Source: Psychrobacter nivimaris
GTDB lineage: Bacteria; Pseudomonadota; Gammaproteobacteria; Pseudomonadales; Moraxellaceae
Direction: 5' to 3'
Assembly: GCF_009812035.1 (NCBI RefSeq)
Contig: NZ_VZIZ01000002.1
Span: 29,583 to 93,582 of the forward strand
Length of the DNA: 64,000 nucleotides
Shown here: piece after piece, positions 1-8,389 of the stretch
Position numbering within the stretch: the first letter of the stretch is position 1
Layout of the letters: every line of letters begins with the position of its first letter
Translations under genes and position numbers: made by a program
The notes under the pieces: model-generated
Told to the model about the DNA's origin: nothing
Seen by the model: the letters and a program-made list of their open reading frames with translations, nothing else
The model's database searches: none

Positions 1-107
1 CGCTCAAAAATACCTGCAAGCATACCGTTCTGCTTTTCAGACGACTCTTTGTCCGTTTCATTATTAGCACTGCTGTTGTTTTTATTACTATTGTTAGGGC
101 TTGTCAT
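1..107 (-). CDS. 5' end of an unrecognised gene, cut by the window edge
   Basis: An ATG at 107 on the minus strand opens a frame that runs off the left edge after about 35 codons. The visible N-terminus is rich in Asn, Ser and Lys (MTSPNNSNKNNSSANNETDK, then a few more polar residues), followed by what may be the start of a folded part (GMLAGIFE). An AAAAGAAC stretch just upstream is a weak ribosome binding site. Too little is visible to name a function. The following 126 bases (108-233) would hold its promoter. Confidence 0.5.
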   Translation of the reverse strand, partial: MTSPNNSNKNNSSANNETDKESSEKQNGMLAGIFE

Positions 108-233
108 GTTCTTTTATCCGTGTTGACTGACGTATTATCAATAGAATCTATCGTGCTCAGCTACTGGCCTTATTATCTTTGAATTATAACTTTGTGAAAT
201 TATAATCTTATAAATAGACAGTAATGAGCTACA

Positions 234-902
234 TTACGACTCGAAGCGAACTAGCGGTTCGATATCGATAGGTTTGCGTTTGGACTCATCCTTGGGACTT
301 GTGCCAGTATAAACAAAAGCGGTCACATAATCATCTGCGCCTACGCCAAAATACGCTTTTATTGCAGGCTCATTACATAGCAGCCCTGTGCGCCAAACCG
401 TACTAAAACCTTGAGCTTTTAATGCCAAAATTAGATTTTGTACAGCAGCACCCGCACTGAGCATCTGCTCAAAAGGCGGTACTTTTTTGTGTTCTTGCAT
501 TTGAGTCACAGCCGTTATGATTAGCGGCGCTCGCAGCGGCATATTTTTAGTTTTAGTGATGGTTTTTTCAGACAACTCTTCGCCATCTTGTAGCGCTTTT
601 GCTTGGGCAGCTTCGAGCAAGGCACGGCCTAACTCATGGCGCGCCTCACCCTGCGTCACGATGAAGCGCCAAGGACGCAATTTTTTATGATCTGGCGCAG
701 TTGCCGCACATTCAATGGCAGACTCAATCTGCGCACGCGTCGGTGCTGGCTCATCTAGATTGCCCATACTGCGTCTTGAATTTATCCAACCTATCAGCTC
801 GTCACTGGTAGATGAGATATCATTCGCTGCTACGTTCTTCACAGACAGTTTTTTGTCTTCTATTTCTTGGCTTTCATTATCAACATTGTCAGTTGTAGTC
901 AT
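234..902 (-). CDS. YdjA-like NAD(P)H nitroreductase
   Basis: An FMN-dependent nitroreductase-family oxidoreductase, probably cytosolic. The core resembles E. coli YdjA: an RRSMGNLDEPAPT stretch near residues 43-55, APDHKKLRPWRF near 69-80 (phosphate and FMN binding), and a C-terminal VYTGTSP segment. The physiological substrate of this subfamily is unknown. The protein is 222 residues against about 183 for YdjA, the excess being a polar N-terminal extension of about 35 residues. The start is supported by AAGGA eight bases upstream. It is followed by a gap and the divergent cut-off gene, so it is probably monocistronic. Confidence 0.85.
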   Translation of the reverse strand: MTTTDNVDNESQEIEDKKLSVKNVAANDISSTSDELIGWINSRRSMGNLDEPAPTRAQIESAIECAATAPDHKKLRPWRFIVTQGEARHELGRALLEAAQAKALQDGEELSEKTITKTKNMPLRAPLIITAVTQMQEHKKVPPFEQMLSAGAAVQNLILALKAQGFSTVWRTGLLCNEPAIKAYFGVGADDYVTAFVYTGTSPKDESKRKPIDIEPLVRFES

Positions 903-984
903 TGTTTTATCCTTAATTTATTATTATCTGTCACTACTTATTATTTATAATATCATTTTCTTATTTTTTAACAGCTATAGAGCA

Positions 985-1013
985 GTTGAGAGCTACACAT
1001 AGGCAGTCTCAAC
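985..1013 (-). terminator. Possible terminator of zapE
   Basis: A 7-bp inverted repeat (GTTGAGA / TCTCAAC) with a 15-base loop lies just past the zapE stop codon. Read on the minus strand there is no immediate T-run; a run of six T occurs about 20 bases later. The call is weak. Confidence 0.35.
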
Positions 1014-1024
1014 TCAGCGATAAA

Positions 1025-2137
1025 CTACGCAACATCTTCGACTCGATGATCCATGCGTAGATAGTCCTCCGACTGCATTTCAAGCAGACGTGAACGAGTA
1101 CGTTCAATCTCAAACGCCAACTTCTCTCCTTGATATAAGTCTAGAATCGGCTGCTCTGCCCGTACCAATAGCTTTACACGGCGATCATAAAATTCATCGA
1201 CGAGATAAATGAAACGGCGCGTTGGATCACGCAAGTCGTCATCTAGTGCTGGCACGGAGTCAACTAAAACGGTGCTAAAGCGTTTGGCAAGCTCAATAAA
1301 ATCAGCGGCTGAACGCGGTGCCATACAGAGATGACGGAAGTCACAGAATAAGATATCTTCGGTACAAGCGTTGATTTTTACTTCTCGTCCATTGATAGTA
1401 ATGGGCTCTTTACTGATTTTCTGATTATTCGACAAGCTCGCAAAACGGTTGGCTAACCAATGGTAGTTCGCCTTAGTAAGCGGCGCTTCGTATAGCTCAG
1501 CTTGTTGCAATACGCGCAGACGATAATCAATTCCAGAGTCGATATTCATTACCGTCGTATGACTTTCAACTTCCGCAATGGCAGGCATAAAACGGTCACG
1601 ATGTAAGCCATCTTTATACAAACCAGCTGGCTCAATGTTTGAGGTCGCAACCAAAGTAATACCGCGATTGAACAGCATAGTGAACAAATCGCCCAATATC
1701 ATGGCATCAGAGACATTAGAAACAAAAAACTCATCAAAACAGATGATAACCGCTTCTTTATAAATAATATCAGCGACTTTTTCGAGTGGATCGCTCTCAC
1801 CTTGTAGTTTGTTAAGCTCTCTATGGACACGCTGCATAAAATGATGGAAATGCAGACGCATCTTGCGCTCGATGGTCAATGAGTCATAAAACATGTCCAT
1901 CATCCACGTTTTACCGCGGCCGACACCGCCCCACATATAAAGACCCGTTGGCGCGACAGGCTTAGATTTTAAAAAGCCAAAAAAACCTTTCTTTTGCGGT
2001 GCGCTATTGATGAGCTGATGGTATATCTCATCAAGATAGCTCATGGCCTGAAATTGCTGCTCATCCCGAGTAAACTCATCTGTACTGACGGCTTTCTCGT
2101 AACGTTGCAATGGAGATAAACTCATAATACGACTCAT
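1025..2137 (-). CDS. zapE: Cell division protein ZapE (AFG1-like ATPase)
   Basis: A P-loop ATPase of the AFG1/ZapE family, which in E. coli acts at the constricting septum and on Z-ring stability, especially under stress. Visible motifs are Walker A GGVGRGKT (residues 70-77), a Walker B-like IICFDEFFVSN (about 131-141), the LHFHHFMQRVH segment after Walker A, and the C-terminal FYDRRVKLL stretch typical of the family. The length of 370 residues fits. A second Met at residue 5 is an equally possible start, since neither has a strong ribosome binding site. Confidence 0.93.
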   Translation of the reverse strand: MSRIMSLSPLQRYEKAVSTDEFTRDEQQFQAMSYLDEIYHQLINSAPQKKGFFGFLKSKPVAPTGLYMWGGVGRGKTWMMDMFYDSLTIERKMRLHFHHFMQRVHRELNKLQGESDPLEKVADIIYKEAVIICFDEFFVSNVSDAMILGDLFTMLFNRGITLVATSNIEPAGLYKDGLHRDRFMPAIAEVESHTTVMNIDSGIDYRLRVLQQAELYEAPLTKANYHWLANRFASLSNNQKISKEPITINGREVKINACTEDILFCDFRHLCMAPRSAADFIELAKRFSTVLVDSVPALDDDLRDPTRRFIYLVDEFYDRRVKLLVRAEQPILDLYQGEKLAFEIERTRSRLLEMQSEDYLRMDHRVEDVA

Positions 2138-2267
2138 CGTTGAATTAAATAAATATCAAAATAGTAGGGTAATTTAGCACGGTACTGGTGCTGCCAAGCA
2201 AGCCATGCTAAACCATATCAAAGCAGAAGCTATCAAGCTGAGCTAGGTAGCAAATAAATTAGCTATC

Positions 2268-2918
2268 CTACCCAAAGCTATGCTTGTCTAATAAGCCTTT
2301 GAGCTCTGATAAGCGACCATGGAAGAAATGACCCGCGCCATCAACCACGCTGACTTCAATGCCTAATCGGTCTGCAAATGCCTGCATATTATCAGGTTCA
2401 ATCACTTCATCCGCATTACCATAAACCTCAAAAGTTCTATCCGCAGGCAAACTAATATCAGTACTGTCGTTTTTTTCGACTGATGGTGCGATCAGGGCAA
2501 TTTTCGTTACTTCAAAGTCACCCAGTCCCCATATATGCGCGGCTTCAAGCACTTGCTCAGCAACGCGTGCCGTGACATAACCACCAAAAGAAAAACCACC
2601 CAGCCATAGCTTTCGAGCATTGGTTTGTTCAGCAATCCATTGTAGCACGGTCATTGCATCGACCACTTCACCTTCCGCATAATCGTGCTCGCCTGTCGAT
2701 TGACCAACGCCGCGAAAGTTAAAGCGCACCACATGCATACCATTATCACGGGCAAAGCGATACATGGTGGTGACCACTTTGTTATTCATCGTACCATCAA
2801 ACAACGGATTGGGATGACACAGCATCGCCACAATGTCTGTATTTGGATCATTAGGATTGTCATTTTGCCACAGTGCGTCAACCTCGAGCACGCCAGCAGG
2901 AGCAGGAATCAATTGCAT
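2268..2918 (-). CDS. Alpha/beta hydrolase (dienelactone hydrolase-like)
   Basis: A small single-domain alpha/beta hydrolase of 216 residues, related to the group annotated as COG2945. The nucleophile elbow is GGFSFGGY with Ser110. The likely acid is Asp170 in YGNADEVI and the base His197 in GAGHFFHG. The oxyanion region is the HPNPLFDGTMNNKV loop (35-48). There is no signal peptide, so it should be cytosolic. The substrate is not predictable from sequence; an esterase or carboxylic-ester hydrolase is most likely. Confidence 0.83.
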   Translation of the reverse strand: MQLIPAPAGVLEVDALWQNDNPNDPNTDIVAMLCHPNPLFDGTMNNKVVTTMYRFARDNGMHVVRFNFRGVGQSTGEHDYAEGEVVDAMTVLQWIAEQTNARKLWLGGFSFGGYVTARVAEQVLEAAHIWGLGDFEVTKIALIAPSVEKNDSTDISLPADRTFEVYGNADEVIEPDNMQAFADRLGIEVSVVDGAGHFFHGRLSELKGLLDKHSFG

Positions 2919-3130
2919 AGTATTACTTATTAATAAAAAATGAATGGCTCAATTATCCTAGATACAATTTATATTTCAAGTGATTTGCTGTGTACGAATG
3001 CGACTTGTTTTATTTTTGGTCAATAATGGTTATCTGCCGTTTTGAAATATTGCTGTTCTTAAGGTTTTAAACTGGTTTATATCTAAGGCAAGGTTCATCG
3101 GCAATATACCGGTAATACAGCACACAATAA

Positions 3131-3156
3131 CTGTCTAGACAGGTAATATCTAGATA
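3131..3156. promoter_or_regulatory. Paired CTAG-centred palindromes
   Basis: Two perfect palindromes, CTGTCTAGACAG (3131-3142) and TATCTAGATA (3147-3156), lie 65-90 bases upstream of the lipoprotein start with centres 15 bases apart. This is an operator-like arrangement. No regulator can be assigned. The rest of the 2919-3220 gap shows nothing I can name. Confidence 0.3.
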
Positions 3157-3220
3157 AGCTACATTCATAAAGCTTTGCCTATAGCTAAGACGTTCTGCTT
3201 ATATAAATCAGGAATTATTT

Positions 3221-3589
3221 ATGAATACTTTTAATAAAACTGCCAGTTTGACGGCAACGTTAGCGGCTGCACTTGCTTTGAGCGCCTGTCAAAGTACACC
3301 TTCCTCACCAGTGATTCAGCGTGCCAACTCTATCTATGAGACAACCGGTATCGCTGATACCAAGGTCAAGGCACAACAAAATGCGATCGATAGTGCTCAA
3401 AAAACTTGCCGAAGTAAGCAAGTAATTATCATGGATGATAATGTAAAATATAATGGCATCTTAAACGAGCGTACTGGTCGTATGGTTGGTCAAGTAGGTG
3501 CTGTCGTTGGCTCGATATTTGGCACAGGTACACCAGATTTGTCACGTAGCGATGATTATGAATACACCATTAACTTCCGTTGCCAATAA
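3221..3589 (+). CDS. Small secreted lipoprotein of unknown function
   Basis: A 122-residue protein with a lipoprotein signal peptide: a short basic N-terminus, a hydrophobic stretch, and the lipobox LSAC with the acylated Cys at residue 23. The mature part has a Gly/Val-rich segment (RMVGQVGAVVGSIFGTGTP) that could be membrane-associated, and ends in a Cys (NFRCQ) that may pair with the Cys in KTCRSK. AGGAA sits nine bases before the ATG. Ser after the lipidated Cys+1 Gln does not suggest inner-membrane retention. I do not recognise a named family. Confidence 0.8.
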   Translation: MNTFNKTASLTATLAAALALSACQSTPSSPVIQRANSIYETTGIADTKVKAQQNAIDSAQKTCRSKQVIIMDDNVKYNGILNERTGRMVGQVGAVVGSIFGTGTPDLSRSDDYEYTINFRCQ

Positions 3590-3812
3590 ATATCGTCAAT
3601 ACCATATAAATCAGATACAGTGTCAGGCTCACTCAGTCTACTATTTGTAGCACTTTTACTTGCCTTCCTTGTATCTAAATTATCTCGAACCGACTATATC
3701 TAGCTAAAAATATATATCTACTTTTCTCTACACGACAATCTCTTTTAGACGCAAACAGGTTTACGATCTAACCGCTAACATGAAGTGACATACAATCGTT
3801 CTCTGATTAAAC

Positions 3813-3870
3813 AGCCAACAAACTGCGATATAGATAATATATCAATCAAAGCTTGTTGGCTTCGCTTTTT
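3813..3870 (+). terminator. Bipartite hairpin with T-run
   Basis: Outer arms AGCCAACAA (3813-3821) and TTGTTGGCT (3853-3861) enclose a perfect inner hairpin GATATA-N5-TATATC, followed by a five-base T-run at 3866-3870 and more T at 3881. It lies 220 bases past the lipoprotein gene and 90 bases before xseA. It could end a long 3' UTR or be the 3' end of a small RNA. Otherwise the 3590-3959 gap shows no gene. Confidence 0.5.
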
Positions 3871-3959
3871 GTGCTCTCCTTTTTAAGTTAAACTATCCGC
3901 TATCGTATTCAGCACATCCTCGTCAGTCTTTATATTTTCATTATCTTTGGTCTAATATT

Positions 3960-5501
3960 ATGCGCAAACCCAATCTTTCAAATATTAAACAGGCCAAAGT
4001 ATTAGCACCTGCCAAAGATTTGGCCACTCTAGAGGCGGAACTCGCTGAGCAGGAAGATCATTTAGAGGATACGGTCCTACGCCTGAGTGATTACTTATCA
4101 GCGGTTGAAATGGTCATCAAACAAACTTTTGACCACCGTGTCTGGGTAAAAGCTGAAATTCGTAATCTGTCGAGTAAAGGTGGTCATTACTACTTTGAAC
4201 TAGCAGAAAAAGATAACGATGGCAAAGTGGTCGCCAGCTGCCGTGGCAATCTCTGGCGCTTTAAAGCTGCTCGTGTATTAGCTAAGTTTGAACGTGCGAC
4301 TGGCATGCCGCTTGAGCGTGATTTGACCGTACTCCTTAAAGTATCAGCAGGGTTTCATGCCCAGTACGGCTTTTCAATCACCATTGAAGATATCGACCCC
4401 AGTTATACCCTAGGCGACTTGGCACGGCAATATGCAGAAATGGTCGACCGCCTAACAGGTGAAGGGCTATTACATCTTAATCAACAGCTACCTGCCCCTT
4501 TTGATATCGAGCATGTACTGGTCATCGCTCCTGAAAAGGCGGCTGGATTGGGTGATTTTCAAGCAGATGCCGATCGCTTAGCCAGTGCAGGTGCGTGTCA
4601 GTTCCACTATCATAATGCGACTTTTCAAGGTAATCATGCGCCCGCTGAAATCCGTCAAGCCATCGTTAGCGCCCAGCAGCAGTTTTACGATACTTATCAG
4701 CGTCTACCAGACTTGTTGGTCATTATTCGCGGTGGCGGTGCGGTTGGTGATTTGGCTTATCTCAATGATTATGAGCTAGCAGCTTTGGTTGCCGAACAGC
4801 CTATTCCTGTCTGGGTAGGTATCGGTCATGAGCGTGACAAAGTCATCTTAGATGAAGTGGCGCATATCAGCTTTGACACACCCTCAAAGGTGATTGCTGC
4901 CATCCATAGCCATTTAGCCCAGCTCGTCACTCAGACGCTACAATATCAAGCGCAAATCAAGCAAGCGGCTCAGCGTCAATTGAATATTGCTGAGCAACAA
5001 ACCGCACGCCAGTTAAGCCAAATACAGTCGCAAACGATTGGGCAGCTCACCGCTCTACGAAAAGACAGTGACTATGCATGGCGCAGTATTCAACAAAGTG
5101 CCCAGCGCCAAGTAAAGCAAGCAGTCAGGCTGACGGCTGAGCGATACACACAAACGCAAACCTTGGCGCGTCAACAGCTCGCAAAAGCCGCTACCAATAG
5201 CAAAAGTCATCAAGAGACAATCATGCAGAACGCGCAGCAGCAAATTGTGCAAGCACAGCGCGATAGCGAACATCTACGTGACATCGTGCTATTACATCGC
5301 CCCTCTCGCGTGCTCAAGCAGGGCTATACCATGCTCACGGATGCTCAAAACAAGCAAATACTCACTAGTAGTACCCAACTGTATCCTGAGCAAACTGTCA
5401 ATATCATTTTAAAAGATGGCAACGCAAAAGCGCAGATTATCGATATCACTATGGATAAGAAAGCGACGAAAGCAACGGAAACCTCAGGCGCTCTAACTTA
5501 A
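3960..5501 (+). CDS. xseA: Exodeoxyribonuclease VII large subunit
   Basis: The catalytic subunit of exonuclease VII, which degrades single-stranded DNA from both ends as a complex with XseB. Residues about 40-150 form the N-terminal OB-fold (LSDYLSAVEMVIKQ, WVKAEIRNLSSKGGHYYFEL). The catalytic region has a modified signature, VIIRGGGAVGDLAYLND followed by GIGHERDKVILDEVA. Residues about 320-450 are Gln-rich and probably the long coiled coil that binds XseB. The C-terminal VLKQGYTML motif is typical. Its signature differs from the usual GRGGGSxEDLW. xseB follows after 58 bases. The ribosome binding site is weak, so the exact start is uncertain. Confidence 0.9.
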   Translation: MRKPNLSNIKQAKVLAPAKDLATLEAELAEQEDHLEDTVLRLSDYLSAVEMVIKQTFDHRVWVKAEIRNLSSKGGHYYFELAEKDNDGKVVASCRGNLWRFKAARVLAKFERATGMPLERDLTVLLKVSAGFHAQYGFSITIEDIDPSYTLGDLARQYAEMVDRLTGEGLLHLNQQLPAPFDIEHVLVIAPEKAAGLGDFQADADRLASAGACQFHYHNATFQGNHAPAEIRQAIVSAQQQFYDTYQRLPDLLVIIRGGGAVGDLAYLNDYELAALVAEQPIPVWVGIGHERDKVILDEVAHISFDTPSKVIAAIHSHLAQLVTQTLQYQAQIKQAAQRQLNIAEQQTARQLSQIQSQTIGQLTALRKDSDYAWRSIQQSAQRQVKQAVRLTAERYTQTQTLARQQLAKAATNSKSHQETIMQNAQQQIVQAQRDSEHLRDIVLLHRPSRVLKQGYTMLTDAQNKQILTSSTQLYPEQTVNIILKDGNAKAQIIDITMDKKATKATETSGALT

Positions 5502-5559
5502 CCACATAATAATATCTACAGATTACTCACCGACTTACCTTTAAAAATTAGGAAATTTT

Positions 5560-5805
5560 ATGACAACCCCTACTCGCCGACGCAAAAAAGCCGCCCCAAA
5601 AACCTTTAAGGCGGCTTACGATATCTTAAAAACCAATGCGGCTGAACTACAGCAACAGGATGAGCCTGATATTGATAATCTAATGACAACGGTCGAAGAA
5701 TCTATTGCCGCTTATCGTGTTTGCGAGACTCGTATCAATGCTGTACAGCAAGCATTGGATGCCGCCTTTGATGAAGAAAAATCTACCAGCAGTGTTGATA
5801 GTTGA
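5560..5805 (+). CDS. xseB: Exodeoxyribonuclease VII small subunit
   Basis: An 81-residue helical protein that binds the XseA coiled coil in multiple copies. The family pattern is visible: FKAAYDILKTNAAELQQ (17-33), then a helix with ESIAAYRVCETRINAVQQAL. A basic N-terminus (TTPTRRRKKAAPKT) precedes it. AGGAA lies six bases before the ATG. It is adjacent to xseA on the same strand, so the two form an operon. Confidence 0.9.
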   Translation: MTTPTRRRKKAAPKTFKAAYDILKTNAAELQQQDEPDIDNLMTTVEESIAAYRVCETRINAVQQALDAAFDEEKSTSSVDS

Positions 5806-5810
5806 ACGAA

Positions 5811-5836
5811 AAACAGCCACTAGATAGCAGCTGTTT
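5811..5836 (-). terminator. Probable terminator of pncB
   Basis: Arms AAACAGC (5811-5817) and GCTGTTT (5830-5836). Read on the minus strand the second arm runs into TTTTT, fitting intrinsic termination of pncB. It lies six bases after the xseB stop, between convergent genes. Confidence 0.55.
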
Positions 5837-5899
5837 GGCCAAGCCAAGCGCATCAATCTCATTTGGCACATTTGGCAACGCAACCGTTTGATATTCTGT

Positions 5900-7126
5900 T
5901 TACTCTGGTTCATCAACCTCAAAGACTTGGCGCAGATAGGCAAGATACGTGTCATTATTGATCATGGTCTTGCCTGGGCTATCGGATAGCTTAGCAACTG
6001 GCTGACCATTGCACTCTACCAATTTAAGCACGATATTAATCGGTGTAATACCCATATCATTGGTCAGATTGGTGCCGATGCCGAAACTCGTTCTAATGCG
6101 ACCTTTAAAGTATTGATGCAGCTCCCACGCCTTCTCTAAATTTAACCCATCGCTAAAAGTTAGAATTTTAGTTTTTGGGTCTATTTTTAGCTTCTCATAA
6201 TGGGCAATCGCCTTATCGCCCCAAATATAGGGGTCACCGCTATCATGACGTAACCCATCAAACAGCTTAGCAAAATACAAGTCGAAATCACGTAAGAACG
6301 CATCCATGCCGACTACATCTGTCAATGCAATACCTAAATCACCACGGTACTCATGCACCCATGCTTCAAGCGCGGCTTTTTGTGAGTCACGCAGACGCAC
6401 ATCTAATGCCTGAAACGCCTGCATAAACTCATGCGCCATGGTGCCTATTGGCGTCATTCCTAGTTGCTTGGCCAAATATACGTTAGATGTACCACCGACT
6501 ATCTTTGGCTCAGCTTTATGTAGTGTCTCTACGACATGTGCTTGCCAGCGTCGACTAAAGCGTCTACGCGTGCCAAAATCAGCGACTATAAATGGCGGCG
6601 TATCTTGACCGTACTGGGTTTGCGCTTCGGCATACTGATGTAATAGCGCCACTTTTGCATCGAGGCGACGTTGTCCTTCTTCAATCACGCTGTCATTAGA
6701 TAGCGCATTAAAATACAGCTCATTGACAATAGCCAGTACAAATACTTCAAAGAACATCGCTTGAATCATCGGCCCTTCGATATCGATAAACAGGCGACCT
6801 TTATCGTCTGTACTTACCGTAATAAAACGACGCTTTAGCTTAAACAATTCTAGATAGTCAACGAAATCTGAGCGAATAAAGCGTAAGCTACGCAAGTACT
6901 CGAGCTCATCTGGCAAAAAGCGCAATTCGCATAAGCTGTCTAGTTGCTGCTCTAGATCTTTTTGGATATCAGCCAATGGATAGGCGGCATCTTTGTTATT
7001 ACGGCAGCGAAAGCGATAAACACCATGGGTTTGCGGGAACTGATGCAGCATGGCTTGTAACATCGTAAATTTGTACAAATCATTATCAAGCAATGAAGTA
7101 ATAATAGGTGCATAAGAAACGGTCAT
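5900..7126 (-). CDS. pncB: Nicotinate phosphoribosyltransferase
   Basis: Converts nicotinate and PRPP to nicotinate mononucleotide with ATP hydrolysis, the entry step of the Preiss-Handler NAD salvage route. At 408 residues it matches E. coli PncB (400). Motifs seen are the N-terminal [20 protein letters not shown], the [14 protein letters not shown] segment carrying the His that is phosphorylated in the family, the [15 protein letters not shown] stretch, and [12 protein letters not shown]. An AAGG ribosome binding site precedes the ATG. No NAD-linked regulator site was recognised in the 266 bases upstream. Confidence 0.95.
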   Translation of the reverse strand: MTVSYAPIITSLLDNDLYKFTMLQAMLHQFPQTHGVYRFRCRNNKDAAYPLADIQKDLEQQLDSLCELRFLPDELEYLRSLRFIRSDFVDYLELFKLKRRFITVSTDDKGRLFIDIEGPMIQAMFFEVFVLAIVNELYFNALSNDSVIEEGQRRLDAKVALLHQYAEAQTQYGQDTPPFIVADFGTRRRFSRRWQAHVVETLHKAEPKIVGGTSNVYLAKQLGMTPIGTMAHEFMQAFQALDVRLRDSQKAALEAWVHEYRGDLGIALTDVVGMDAFLRDFDLYFAKLFDGLRHDSGDPYIWGDKAIAHYEKLKIDPKTKILTFSDGLNLEKAWELHQYFKGRIRTSFGIGTNLTNDMGITPINIVLKLVECNGQPVAKLSDSPGKTMINNDTYLAYLRQVFEVDEPE

Positions 7127-7392
7127 GCTATGGCCTTAAAAGTGCAAAATAAGAAACAAACGTCATTTGATAGACAAAGCGACATCATATGTGGACGATA
7201 AACAATACACGCTCATTCATTATGAGCCATCGATAAACCGTTCAGTATAACGAAGTTTGGTATTTATTTCAGAGTTCACTTTTGATTACCGTAAAATGAC
7301 AGTGAAATTCCAATAAAACAATTACTCAGACCATTCATAAAAGCATCGTATAAGTCTATCCTGAAAATCTATTCATAGATGGTTAGCACAAC

Positions 7393-8304
7393 CTATGATT
7401 TTGCACTCATAAACTGCTCGACGTAGTCATCAGCAGGATTATGCCGCAACTCGCTTGGTGTCCCCGTTTGTATGAGTCGACCACCATTTAGCATACTGAT
7501 ACGCTGACCTACTTTGACAGCTTCATCGATGTCATGGGTAATAAATACAATGGTCTTGTTCAATCGATCTTGTAATTCGAGTAGTTGGTCTTGCAACTGA
7601 GCGCGAATGAGCGGATCAAGTGCAGAGAACGCTTCATCCATTAGCAAAATTGGATTATCCGTCGCTAAGGCACGAGCCAAACCAACGCGCTGCTGCATTC
7701 CCCCTGAGAGCTCATCAGGGTAGCTGTTTTCCAAATTGGATAGACCTACTTCATTTAGCCAATACCGTGCAATTTCGTGGCGATCTTTGGTACTCATTTT
7801 TCGCACGCGTAGACCATAAGCGACGTTTTGCATAACTGTCATGTGTGGCACGAGGCCAAAGTGCTGAAAGACCATACTGACGGTCTGCTGACGATAATGC
7901 TGCAACTGCTTATCGTTGAGCGCTAAAATATTAATAGCGGTAGCAGAACGCTCTTCTACTACCGTACTTGTATTATCTGTCGCTGATTGCCTATCAGCCA
8001 TCTTGTGGGTAGCATGGTCTCTATTCAAAGCAGTATCTACCCATATCTCGCCACTGGTTGGATCTATCAAGCGGTTAATATGACGTATCAGCGTTGACTT
8101 GCCAGAGCCTGACAGTCCCATGATGCAATGCAACTCGCCTGCCTTGATATCTAGATTGATATCATAAAGACCAACTGAATAGCCCGTTTGCTCTTTTACT
8201 TTGATGCTATCCATACCCTCAGCCAGCAATGCCAATGCAGACTGTGCTTGCGTACTACTGGCATTATAAATCTTACTGATATTTTTCAATTGGATATGAT
8301 TCAT
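7393..8304 (-). CDS. Glycine betaine/proline ABC transporter ATPase (ProV/OpuAA type)
   Basis: ATP-binding subunit of an osmoprotectant importer. It has Walker A GLSGSGKST, Q-loop VFQHFGLVPHMTV, signature LSGGMQQRVGLARALA, Walker B ILLMDEAFSALDP, and the H-loop FITHD. It lacks the C-terminal CBS pair of E. coli ProV (about 300 against 400 residues), and carries a polar insert of about 35 residues between Walker A and the Q-loop. The ATG at 8304 has GAGAG five bases upstream and is preferred over a GTG at 8316. It lies 73 bases after the fused binding protein/permease gene. Confidence 0.92.
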   Translation of the reverse strand: MNHIQLKNISKIYNASSTQAQSALALLAEGMDSIKVKEQTGYSVGLYDINLDIKAGELHCIMGLSGSGKSTLIRHINRLIDPTSGEIWVDTALNRDHATHKMADRQSATDNTSTVVEERSATAINILALNDKQLQHYRQQTVSMVFQHFGLVPHMTVMQNVAYGLRVRKMSTKDRHEIARYWLNEVGLSNLENSYPDELSGGMQQRVGLARALATDNPILLMDEAFSALDPLIRAQLQDQLLELQDRLNKTIVFITHDIDEAVKVGQRISMLNGGRLIQTGTPSELRHNPADDYVEQFMSAKS

Positions 8305-8389
8305 CGGTGCTCTCACTATTCACGTGGTTTTTATCATTAGGGCTTCGGTCAATTACCATGGATTCAGTCGTATGCCACTAGACAACTTT

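Noticed and set aside
5680..5955. 91-residue minus-strand frame overlapping xseB and pncB
   Set aside because: It covers the 3' ends of two solid convergent genes and the hairpin between them.
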